Source of the DNA: an uncultured Eubacteriales bacterium
GTDB lineage: Bacteria; Bacillota; Clostridia; Oscillospirales; CAG-272
Assembly (NCBI GenBank): GCA_934526185.1
Contig: CAKTAA010000105.1
Location: 1-7,454 of the forward strand
Length of the DNA stretch: 7,454 nt
Reading direction: 5' to 3'
In this document: piece after piece, positions 1 to 5,873 of the stretch
Layout: the number at the start of each line of letters is the position of its first letter
Numbering within the stretch: the stretch's first letter is position 1
Translations under genes and position numbers: made by a program
Notes under the pieces: generated by a model
The model's database searches: none
Told to the model about the DNA's origin: nothing
The model's input: only the letters and a program-made list of their open reading frames with translations

Positions 1-419
1 CGGTAAAACAGGTCGAATTCCGCCTTTTGAGGTGCGCTTTTGCAGCAGAAGCGGTAAGCTCCACTGTCGTTGCAAACCGTAACGTAGGCGTCGTCCTCTT
101 CGCTCCAGCCGATCTCCAAAAAGCACTGCGCAGACCGCTCAAAACGATAGTCTGTGCCGCCGCCCATATACGTGCTTTCGTCCTTTCCGAGCTCTGTAAG
201 CGTAGACGTATCAGCCTCAATCCGCGCAGTCAGATTCTGAAGCTTTTCTATGTCCTCTGAAGTCTCCGCCCGCTTTGAGGCTTTCTCACCGCCGTCTTTG
301 TACTGCACCACCACAATCGGTTCATCCCCGGAAAAATCCGGCCGCCATATGTCGCTTCTTTGGCAGGCCGTAAACAGCAAAAGCAAGAGCGTCAAAACAA
401 TTAGAGATACTTTTTTCAT
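1..419 (-). CDS. Predicted small lipoprotein, 3' end outside the window
   Basis: The 5' part of a gene reads leftward off the window edge: 139 codons with no stop. The start is the ATG at 419, with a GGGGTG ribosome binding site about 7 bases upstream and a strong promoter further up. The N-terminus is a lipoprotein signal peptide: MKK, a Leu/Val-rich core, then LLLFTAC with Cys19 as the likely lipidated residue, so the protein should be anchored on the outer face of the membrane. The mature part begins with a VVVQY strand, followed by a charged stretch (EKASKRAETSEDIEKLQNL) and a later hydrophilic region with paired Cys near residue 128. I do not recognise a family. The strand, spacer and charged-helix pattern resembles many small Bacillota surface proteins of unknown function. 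The gene call and the lipoprotein call are solid; function is unknown. Confidence 0.8.
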   Translation of the reverse strand, partial: MKKVSLIVLTLLLLLFTACQRSDIWRPDFSGDEPIVVVQYKDGGEKASKRAETSEDIEKLQNLTARIEADTSTLTELGKDESTYMGGGTDYRFERSAQCFLEIGWSEEDDAYVTVCNDSGAYRFCCKSAPQKAEFDLFY

Positions 420-453
420 TAAATTCACCCCATTTATTATTGGGCTTAAATTT

Positions 454-482
454 ATTATATAGGAAAGAATGGCTCACGTCAA
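454..482 (-). promoter_or_regulatory. Sigma-A type promoter for the lipoprotein gene
   Basis: On the minus strand, TTGACG (482-477) and a perfect TATAAT (459-454) are separated by exactly 17 bases. The predicted transcript starts near 447, about 28 bases before the ATG at 419. It is divergent from the promoter of the plus-strand gene at 593-622, with about 110 bases of AT-rich DNA between them. Confidence 0.75.
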
Positions 483-592
483 TATTATAACAGCTATTTT
501 CCATAATTAATTTTATAAAAAGAATAATTAATAAGATAAAACTCACAAATGAGATTGAACCAATTAGGGAAAGGAAAAAACTGCGAAAACAC

Positions 593-622
593 TTGACAGC
601 CTTCTTCTGTGCATGCTATACT
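593..622 (+). promoter_or_regulatory. Promoter of the DUF2325 gene
   Basis: A perfect TTGACA (593-598) and TATACT (617-622) are 18 bases apart. The -10 box lies wholly inside the left arm of the palindrome at 616-663, so anything binding that palindrome would block RNA polymerase. The expected start near 629 gives a leader of about 100 bases that contains the second palindrome. Confidence 0.7.
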
Positions 623-663
623 ATGGCTGTAGTTAGTAAAGACTAACTACAGCCATAGTATAG
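616..663. promoter_or_regulatory. Perfect 22-bp-arm palindrome over the -10 box, likely operator
   Basis: Arms 616-637 and 642-663 are perfectly complementary across a 4-base centre (AAAG). The inner core is GTTAG-TAAAGA-CTAAC (632-647). Because the -10 box is within the left arm and transcription should begin near 629, the RNA would hold only the inner third of the left arm. The palindrome is therefore better explained as a protein-binding DNA site than as an RNA hairpin. The GTTAG/CTAAC half-sites resemble those of DtxR-family metal-dependent repressors; that assignment is inference. Confidence 0.65.
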
Positions 664-691
664 TTGTAGTATACGCTGCTTTTTTAAAAAG

Positions 692-717
692 TTTAGGTTA
701 GCTTATACTAACCTAAA
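692..717. promoter_or_regulatory. Second palindrome abutting the ribosome binding site
   Basis: Arms 692-701 (TTTAGGTTAG) and 708-717 (CTAACCTAAA) are perfect and separated by CTTATA. The core GTTAG-N6-CTAAC (697-712) has the same half-sites and spacing as the first palindrome, 65 bases centre to centre. The outer halves TTAGGTTAG and CTAACCTAA match the DtxR consensus half-sites, but with a spacer of 6 rather than 1. The right arm ends exactly where the AAGGAGG ribosome binding site (718-724) starts, so in RNA a 10-bp stem would sit against it. Confidence 0.6.
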
Positions 718-728
718 AAGGAGGACTT

Positions 729-1013
729 ATGAGCATTGTCATCGTCGGCGGAAACGAATGTATGGAAGGACAATACTGCGAAATTTGCAAACGCTGCGGC
801 TGTAAAGCAAAGGTCTTTACAAAGGAAAACGGCGCAATGAAGAAAAAACTGGGCTGTCCGGATTTGTTGATTCTGTTTACCAAAACAGTCTCACATAAAA
901 TGGTAATCGGCGCCGTGCAGGAGGCAAAGCGCAACAATATTCCGATCGCACGTGTGCACTCAAGCAGTGCCGCTGCATTAAAAAGCGTGCTCAGTGAATA
1001 CTGTACGGGCTAA
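729..1013 (+). CDS. DUF2325 small Cys-rich protein
   Basis: A 94-residue protein with start ATG at 729 and a near-perfect AAGGAGG four bases upstream. It opens with a Rossmann-like strand and loop (MSIVIVGGNE). A Cys-rich stretch follows (Cys11, 17, 20, 23, 25), then KAKVFT, Cys43, PDLLILFT, VSHKM and a C-terminal SSSAAALK segment. This order and length match the DUF2325 family (Pfam PF10087) as I remember it. The biochemical role is not established. From memory, the family is common in Clostridia and sometimes sits near ferrous iron transport (feo) genes. The closely spaced Cys residues and the DtxR-like half-sites in its leader make a metal- or redox-linked role plausible, but that is inference. 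It appears to be a single-gene unit ending towards the stem-loop at 1192-1222. Confidence 0.85.
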   Translation: MSIVIVGGNECMEGQYCEICKRCGCKAKVFTKENGAMKKKLGCPDLLILFTKTVSHKMVIGAVQEAKRNNIPIARVHSSSAAALKSVLSEYCTG

Positions 1014-1191
1014 TAAAATGAAAAAGGAGAATCGTCCTGAATGAAGTGGCCGCAAAAAATTAGACAGTATGACATCCCGTCTAAACAAACAGGATGCCAT
1101 CCAGACTGGGAGCGCACCTTTTTATTGCTTCATAATAAGGTTTTGATCCGATACATATTCAAAATCAATTCGCCCCATTACAGCTTAAAGC

Positions 1192-1222
1192 AAATCCCGG
1201 ACTGTTATTCAGTCCGGGATTT
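1192..1222. terminator. Stem-loop terminator shared by convergent genes
   Basis: A perfect 13-bp stem (1192-1204 with 1210-1222) encloses the loop TTATT, with the GC-rich core TCCCGGACTG. It lies 28 bases beyond the htpG stop and about 180 bases beyond the DUF2325 stop. The stem ends in AAA/TTT on both sides, so it can act in both directions, although neither tail is a long U-run. The 178 bases between the DUF2325 stop and this stem show no convincing gene. Confidence 0.75.
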
Positions 1223-1250
1223 ATTATACATTTTGTATTATAATTCGACT

Positions 1251-3134
1251 TTATTCCGCCATCAGCGTACAAATTCGATTGGAAAAGGCAACCGGATCTT
1301 CGACCGGCATTCCTTCAATCAAAAGCGCCTGATCGTAGAGCAGTGCAGCGTATTCTTTCAGCGTGTCCTTATCCTGTTCAAAAAGCGCCGTAAGCTTTTT
1401 GAACAGCGGATGCGCCGCGTTGAGTTCAAGCACGCGCTGCGCCTGTACCTTATCTCCGGCCGGCATTGCGTTTAGGACCTTTTCCATTTCAATTGAAATA
1501 GCCCCCTCGGAAGAAAGGCATACCGGATGCGACTTCAAACGGTTTGATAACGTCACTGCCTTGACCTTGCCGGAAAGCGCTTCTGTTAGGAAAGAAAGCA
1601 GTTCCTTGTTGTCCTCCGTCTGCTTCTTCGCGTTCTCCTTTTCCTCGTCGGTACGCAGATCAAGATCATCCGCCGAAACGTTCTGGAACGGCTTTTCGTC
1701 ATACTGCATGAGCATTTTGAGTGCAAATTCATCCACATTGTCGGTGAGATACAAGATCTCGTAGCCCTTATCGCGGACAGCCTCTGCCTGCGGCAGCATT
1801 GCAATGCGCGCAGTCGATTCACCGCATGCATAGTAGATCGCCTTCTGATCCTCCTTCATGCGGGAGACGTACTCGGCAAGCGTAGTCGGATGATCGGCGT
1901 TTGAAGAAGCGAACAGCACGAGATCCTTCAGCGTATCTTTATGCGCGCCATAATCCGCATACATACCGTATTTCAGCTGCAAACCGAAGTTTTTAAAGAA
2001 GTCCTCGTATTTCTCGCGGTCATTCGCCAGCATATTTTCAAGCTCCGTCTTGATTTTCTTTTCCAGACGCGAAGCAATCAGCTTCAACTGCCGGTCATGC
2101 TGTAACATCTCGCGCGAGATATTCAGCGAAAGATCCTGCGAGTCGACCAAGCCCCGAACAAAGCTGAAATAGTCCGGCAGCAGATCAGCGCACTTTTCCA
2201 TAATCAGCACGCCGCTTGCATAAACCTGCAATCCTCTTTCATAGTCTTTCGTGTAAAAGTCGAACGGCGCCTTCGACGGAATAAACAGCAGGGCGTCGAA
2301 GGTCGCATTGCCTTCGGTACGCATCCGGATAACTTTCGCGGGATCCTGCCAGTCGAAAAACTTTTCTTTATAAAAAGCGTTGATCTCTTCGTCGGAGGTT
2401 TCGCTCTTTGACTTTTTCCAAATCGGCGTCATCGTGTTAAGCGTTTCCACTTCGCGATAGGACTCGTAGTCGTTTTCGCTGCCCTCTTTTAAGCGGTGCT
2501 TTTCCACCTCCATACGAATCGGATAACGAATATAGTCCGAATACTTTTTCACAAGGCTGCGCAGCCGGTACTCATCCAGAAATTCTCCGTACTTCTCATC
2601 CTCTGTATCTTCTTTCATGTGCAGCGTGATTACCGTACCGTGCGTTCCTTTTTCGCATGGCTCAACCGTATAGCCTTCCGCACCCTTTGAGTTCCAGCGC
2701 CACGCTTCATCGCTGCCCCATGCGCGGCTTTCGACGGTCACATCATCGCTCACCATAAAAGCGGAGTAAAAACCCACGCCGAACTGACCGATAATATCGA
2801 TCTCGTCGTCTTTTTCCTGTTCCTTTTTAAAATTCAGCGAGCCGCTTTTTGCAATCACGCCCAAGTTGTTTTCCAGCTCTTCCTTTGTCATTCCGCAGCC
2901 ATTATCCATAATCGTAAGCGTGCGCTTATCCTTGTCCGGTATCAGCTCGATCGAAAAATCGCTGCGGTTTAAGCCCGTGTCGCCGTCCTTTAACGTGCGG
3001 TAATAGAGCTTGTCAATCGCATCGGACGCATTCGAGATCAACTCCCGCAGAAAAATTTCATGATGTGTGTAAATGGAATTGATCATCAGGTCGAGAAGCC
3101 GCTTGGATTCCGCCTTAAACTGTTTCATTGCCAT
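1251..3134 (-). CDS. htpG: Molecular chaperone HtpG (bacterial Hsp90)
   Basis: A full-length 627-residue Hsp90, close to the roughly 624 residues of the E. coli protein. It is a cytosolic dimeric ATP-dependent chaperone that remodels client proteins with the Hsp70 system. The N-terminal GHKL ATPase domain shows ELISNASDA (catalytic Glu31, Mg-binding Asn35), MDNGCGM (Asp77), the lid GVIAKSGS near 92-99, GQFGVGF (116-122) and GTHGT (163-167). The middle domain carries NISREMLQ with the ATP-contacting Arg. The C-terminal dimerisation domain is present, without the eukaryotic MEEVD tail. The start at 3134 (MAMKQF) is preferred over the Met two codons in, because GAGG lies 9 bases upstream of it. 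The gene is alone in its unit, with a CIRCE operator just upstream, so HrcA-controlled heat induction is likely. Confidence 0.97.
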   Translation of the reverse strand: MAMKQFKAESKRLLDLMINSIYTHHEIFLRELISNASDAIDKLYYRTLKDGDTGLNRSDFSIELIPDKDKRTLTIMDNGCGMTKEELENNLGVIAKSGSLNFKKEQEKDDEIDIIGQFGVGFYSAFMVSDDVTVESRAWGSDEAWRWNSKGAEGYTVEPCEKGTHGTVITLHMKEDTEDEKYGEFLDEYRLRSLVKKYSDYIRYPIRMEVEKHRLKEGSENDYESYREVETLNTMTPIWKKSKSETSDEEINAFYKEKFFDWQDPAKVIRMRTEGNATFDALLFIPSKAPFDFYTKDYERGLQVYASGVLIMEKCADLLPDYFSFVRGLVDSQDLSLNISREMLQHDRQLKLIASRLEKKIKTELENMLANDREKYEDFFKNFGLQLKYGMYADYGAHKDTLKDLVLFASSNADHPTTLAEYVSRMKEDQKAIYYACGESTARIAMLPQAEAVRDKGYEILYLTDNVDEFALKMLMQYDEKPFQNVSADDLDLRTDEEKENAKKQTEDNKELLSFLTEALSGKVKAVTLSNRLKSHPVCLSSEGAISIEMEKVLNAMPAGDKVQAQRVLELNAAHPLFKKLTALFEQDKDTLKEYAALLYDQALLIEGMPVEDPVAFSNRICTLMAE

Positions 3135-3162
3135 GATGCAAAACCTCTTTGTACAATATATT

Positions 3163-3189
3163 TTAGCACTCTTCGTGCTTAAGTGCTAA
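3163..3189 (-). promoter_or_regulatory. CIRCE element (HrcA operator) of htpG
   Basis: TTAGCACTC-N9-AAGTGCTAA matches the CIRCE consensus (TTAGCACTC-N9-GAGTGCTAA) at 17 of 18 half-site positions. It starts 28 bases upstream of the htpG ATG. The symmetry extends well beyond CIRCE: 3152-3170 and 3182-3200 are perfect 19-base arms around an 11-base centre. On the minus strand a possible -10 box, TACAAT (3200-3195), precedes the element, so HrcA would block transcription start; no convincing -35 box is visible. HrcA is the known repressor for this motif. Confidence 0.93.
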
Positions 3190-3297
3190 AATATATTGTA
3201 GTACATACCACATGAAAAATCGTTATGAAATTGTAAACAAATCAACCGGATTGCCTGGATCGGCGCCTATCCTGTCTAATGCAAACAGGCGTATGGA

Positions 3298-3390
3298 TCA
3301 GTTCACAATCGCCAGCGCGCAGGTTAAACCTGCAAATATCAATGCAACTGCTGCGATTCCTGCAATTTTTCCTTTGCTTTCGGCGTTCAC
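3298..3390 (-). pseudogene. Remnant of a third membrane-anchor paralog
   Basis: Reading leftward from a GTG at 3390 gives 30 residues ending in GLTCALAIVN and a TGA. This resembles the membrane segment of the neighbouring protein at 3412-3954 (VLTCTLAIINRL). At DNA level the stretch TTTAACCTGC-x-CGCTGGCGATT is shared with that gene. There is no ribosome binding site, a stop codon immediately precedes the GTG in frame, and the extracellular domain is missing. A short MTSKFLS start in another frame just upstream suggests an additional frameshift. A genuine 30-residue membrane peptide is possible but less likely. Confidence 0.5.
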
Positions 3391-3411
3391 TTAAAAATTT
3401 GCTGGTCATAA

Positions 3412-3954
3412 TTAAATATTGTTTAAAAACACTTCCACATTGTCCGCAGTCAGCATGCAGGCTGCACCGCACAGGAAATACCGTTCAATGGACTCGCCGC
3501 TCGTCGGATCAACAGAATAAAAACGCAGGATATTCTGATCCGGATAGGATTCTGCCGTAATCCACCTTGCATTTGGCGCCGCTTCTCCATTCTTTTTGTC
3601 CTGCACGAAAAAGCCGACACAAGCGGGAGAAACACTATCTTTCTCCTGAAATACTTTTTCTGCCGCTTCTTGATCTACTGGAAGTAAAGCGTTCTCAGAA
3701 AATGCAGAAATCATCACCTGTCCAATTGGAGCAGAAGATGCACAGGCATATTCAAAAGTTTTGTCCGGTTCTTGCATAACTGCGGCTCGGGTGACACCAA
3801 ACCGCTGAAGCCGCACTTCTTGTACTTGAGAAGGTTTAACAGAAAAAATCTCCGCAGCAGACCTTAACCGGTTTATAATCGCCAGCGTGCAGGTTAAAAC
3901 AGCAAAAACGGCAGTCAAAACAGCCGGTATGCTTTCTCTCCTTTTCTGTTTCAT
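3412..3954 (-). CDS. Membrane-anchored protein of unknown function, paralog 2
   Basis: A 180-residue protein. The ATG at 3954 has AAAAGGA eight bases upstream. A basic N-terminus (MKQKRRES) is followed by one membrane helix at about residues 9-28 (IPAVLTAVFAVLTCTLAII), so the remaining 150 residues should lie outside the cell. There is no lipobox. The outer domain begins with FSVKPSQVQEVRL and ends with GESIERYFL (153-161) and a short helix to residue 180. It carries several Cys (71, 112, 162, 166). It is a distant paralog of the upstream gene: both have the membrane helix at the same place and a GE-x3-R-aromatic-F motif at the same residue numbers. I do not recognise the family. It is the last intact gene of the protease cluster and overlaps the upstream reading frame by 119 bases. 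Confidence 0.75.
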   Translation of the reverse strand: MKQKRRESIPAVLTAVFAVLTCTLAIINRLRSAAEIFSVKPSQVQEVRLQRFGVTRAAVMQEPDKTFEYACASSAPIGQVMISAFSENALLPVDQEAAEKVFQEKDSVSPACVGFFVQDKKNGEAAPNARWITAESYPDQNILRFYSVDPTSGESIERYFLCGAACMLTADNVEVFLNNI

Positions 3955-4522
3955 TCATATCGTCCTTTTCCCATCCGTCTGTCCTATCGCACACCAGCTT
4001 ATCCAAATACTCTTTTGTAAAATACATATCATCGGGAAGTTCAAACCAGCGTGCTTCCATTTCTCCCGTTCTCCCGAAGTGAGTCAAAGTCTCCTTCTCC
4101 GTATAGGGAAGAAAAATTCCGCATTTCCCGTCCTCCATAATGTTCAAAAGTATACGGGACTCATACGGATGGCCTTCTGGCAGTCCTGCCAGCGAAATTT
4201 CGACAAGTGTCGCTTTTTCAGATAAGCTTCCCAGATACGGAGCGTTTTCAATCGGATAGAGCTTTACTGGCTCATAAAACAAAAAACGCGTCCATTCACG
4301 TCCCGCTTGTTCATTGGTTATGGCTGTATTGCGCCGTGCTCGATAATTGTAAGTTCCAACCCCGGCGCCGCTGCAATAGACTCGAATCATATCAATCTGT
4401 TGTGTCGCAGAAAGCCCCGCAAAAGAAGCAAGGGTATGCATTCTGCGAAAAGCAAAAACGCCTGCTGATAAAACAAATATGACGGAAAGTATAACGCATA
4501 CTTGTTTTCCTGTTTTTTTCAT
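3836..4522 (-). CDS. Membrane-anchored protein of unknown function, paralog 1, with aberrant tail
   Basis: A 228-codon frame. The ATG at 4522 is chosen over the TTG one codon earlier because GGTGGTGATG lies just upstream. One membrane helix (about 8-25, VCVILSVIFVLSAGVFAF) anchors an external domain with FAGLSATQQIDMIRVY, an FLPYTE strand at 137-142, GEMEARWFEL (153-162) and FTKEYLDKL (168-176). Paralog 2 ends at residue 180 after the equivalent helix. Here the frame runs on for nearly 50 residues, and from residue 189 it is simply paralog 2's start region read in another frame, giving a Cys-rich tail (TGCFDCRFCCFNLHAGDY). The true protein probably ended near residue 185-190. Both other frames hit a stop right at the paralog 2 start codon, which is what a normal coupled gene pair would show. 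Family not recognised. Confidence 0.7.
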   Translation of the reverse strand: MKKTGKQVCVILSVIFVLSAGVFAFRRMHTLASFAGLSATQQIDMIRVYCSGAGVGTYNYRARRNTAITNEQAGREWTRFLFYEPVKLYPIENAPYLGSLSEKATLVEISLAGLPEGHPYESRILLNIMEDGKCGIFLPYTEKETLTHFGRTGEMEARWFELPDDMYFTKEYLDKLVCDRTDGWEKDDMNETEKERKHTGCFDCRFCCFNLHAGDYKPVKVCCGDFFC

Positions 4523-4599
4523 CAAACATCACCACCCAAAATAATAAGAAAATGCAGTCGTATCAGTATGCACTGGCATAGAGTTAAATGTTTTATAAA

Positions 4600-5604
4600 T
4601 CAAATATGAGAATGAGCATCAGAAAATATTATTGTATTTTCAATTTCAATATACTGATACCCAAATATAGTGACTGCATGTCCAATATACGTCAAACCTA
4701 CTAATTCGCGGCTGGCCATCGTCAACGGAATATTTTTATCTATTATAGATTTCATCCTATTCCACGACCAGTTATCGGAATATATTTTTCCATATACTGT
4801 TGATATATGTCCTTTGTCGGTAAGATATTTTCTGTATCCATTATAAGCATCATTGTATGACGCCCCATAAATGCTGCTTAATGAAATATAAGATGCTATT
4901 GCATTATATGTAGCGGGAACACTTGTAAATAGTCCTGTTTTTCCTCTGCATTTTGTCCAATACATACATGAATTTACTGCTGCAAGAATTGTACATCCAT
5001 TTCCAGGATCTCCGGTATTAGAGTATGTGGCAAAATTCATTCCTCCTGTATACCCCTGCACAAACTTTGTAATCGTATTTGCCCCTCTTGTCGACATTGT
5101 ACCGCTTCTTGTGGCTACCCTTTCTAAACGCATCTGCCGTTTTGCCATCACATCTTCTTCATACGTTTTCACAGCGCTCAGTCGGTCAAGCTCAGTCTCC
5201 CTATGATTCAGCACATCATAAGCCTTTATCTTCCCCTCTTCATCTGTTTCGCCCAGAAGGTAATACGCATATCCACCCAAATACACGAGCTTTTCCGTGT
5301 CTTTTTTGCCGCATATCGCAGCAGGCAGGTTCCGCAATTCTCTTGCTGCACAGTGCTCGTCGCCGAAGGTATAGCTGTCAAGCGCCGGCTCGCCCATCGA
5401 CACATCAATCTGCAAAAAGCCCGCTGGCTCCTCTTCATTTACATACTCATAAATGTAGCCGTTTACATTACCCGACAGATCATACAGCGCTGTCGTATGG
5501 GAGGGCCGTGTGTCCGCATCCCATGTGCATTCCGGAACGTCCCGCATGATGATCTTCTGGTAATATGCCGCCTTCTGTCCGGCGCGTTCCTCCATCGGTG
5601 CCAT
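4600..5604 (-). CDS. Secreted papain-fold (C39-like) cysteine protease, signal peptide out of frame
   Basis: The frame encodes 334 residues. Residues 1-160 form a pro-region-like domain (LYDLSGNVNGYIYEY, FLQIDVS, YLGGYAYYLLGE) resembling propeptides of secreted cysteine proteases. Residues 185-334 look like a C39-like peptidase domain: GNGCTILAAVNSCMYW with catalytic Cys204, GHAVTIFGYQYI with His309, and FSDAHSH with a possible third catalytic residue Asp329. The ATG at 5604 has no ribosome binding site. The natural start lies further upstream, in the fragment at 5605-5705, one base out of frame, so the export signal is probably lost. The protein ends only 25 residues after the His, so some C-terminal sequence may be missing. 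The catalytic half is far more AT-rich than the pro-region. Two anchored proteins of unknown function follow in the same direction after a 77-base gap. The substrate is unknown. Confidence 0.75.
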   Translation of the reverse strand: MAPMEERAGQKAAYYQKIIMRDVPECTWDADTRPSHTTALYDLSGNVNGYIYEYVNEEEPAGFLQIDVSMGEPALDSYTFGDEHCAARELRNLPAAICGKKDTEKLVYLGGYAYYLLGETDEEGKIKAYDVLNHRETELDRLSAVKTYEEDVMAKRQMRLERVATRSGTMSTRGANTITKFVQGYTGGMNFATYSNTGDPGNGCTILAAVNSCMYWTKCRGKTGLFTSVPATYNAIASYISLSSIYGASYNDAYNGYRKYLTDKGHISTVYGKIYSDNWSWNRMKSIIDKNIPLTMASRELVGLTYIGHAVTIFGYQYIEIENTIIFSDAHSHI

Positions 5605-5705
5605 AGCCGCAAGCGCTTCAGCGGAGGGGAAAGCGCCAGCAGAAACGACAGAATCAAGCTTCCGCTGACTATCCTCTTCATTCCATGCTTTTTCCTTCTT
5701 TTCAT
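5605..5705 (-). pseudogene. Frameshifted signal peptide of the cysteine protease
   Basis: From the ATG at 5705 (or 5681, which has AAGGA upstream) the frame reads a basic N-terminus, then MKRIVSGSLILSFLLALSP, a typical Sec signal peptide start, and then degenerates into Arg-rich sequence. Adding a single C to the run of four C (plus-strand G at 5626-5629) restores LALSPSAEALAAMAPMEER. That joins a standard signal peptide and Ala-rich cleavage region directly to the protease frame. A one-base deletion, or a sequencing error, is therefore the simplest explanation for the broken start. Confidence 0.7.
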
Positions 5706-5810
5706 TTCAGACCGACCTTTTATTTCATAATTCCAACAGTAATTGATACCGTCACATATAATACGTTTAAGAAACTCAAAACGCATCAGCTCAATTTGTA
5801 ACATTTCTAT

Positions 5811-5855
5811 GAATAAAGCGCGGACTGTCCAGATTGAACAGTTCGCGCTTTATTC
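5811..5855 (-). terminator. Terminator after the ABC-F gene
   Basis: Arms 5811-5830 and 5836-5855 pair over 20 positions with two mismatches, both wobble pairs in one RNA orientation. The core is AAAGCGCG flanked by AATAAA on one side and TTTATT on the other. It lies 19 bases beyond the ABC-F stop and upstream of the protease gene, so it should separate the two transcription units. The rest of the 5706-5873 gap shows no clear promoter for the protease. Confidence 0.75.
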
Positions 5856-5873
5856 GCTTATATTTTTATTTCA

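Noticed and set aside
704..709. A second TATACT in the loop of the second palindrome as another -10 box.
   Set aside because: There is no -35 box 16-19 bases upstream (the region is T and A runs), and the start would fall right before the ribosome binding site.
1120..1180. An 18-residue minus-strand frame (MGRIDFEYVSDQNLIMKQ) beyond the htpG stem-loop, possibly the tail of a lost gene.
   Set aside because: There is no ribosome binding site, a stop lies four codons upstream, and it is too short to assign.
1014..1190. Small imperfect hairpins (for example TTAGAC with GTCTAA, and CATCC with GGATG) that might form an RNA.
   Set aside because: Stems are 5-7 bp with long loops, no promoter or terminator frames them, and no known RNA family is recognisable.
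1041..1475. A 144-codon plus-strand frame after the DUF2325 gene, with an AAGGAG 12 bases upstream.
   Set aside because: It runs through the terminator stem at 1192-1222 and its second half is the antisense of htpG. The first 70 residues match nothing I recognise, and the ribosome binding site spacing is too long.
3242..3472. A 76-codon minus-strand frame between paralog 2 and htpG.
   Set aside because: It reads the paralog remnant in the wrong frame. Its similarity to the Cys-rich tail of paralog 1 arises because both are the same out-of-frame reading of related DNA.
5463..5804. A 113-codon minus-strand frame upstream of and overlapping the protease.
   Set aside because: Only its MKRIVSGSLILSFLLALSP part is meaningful, as the displaced signal peptide. 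The rest is intergenic or out-of-frame protease sequence.
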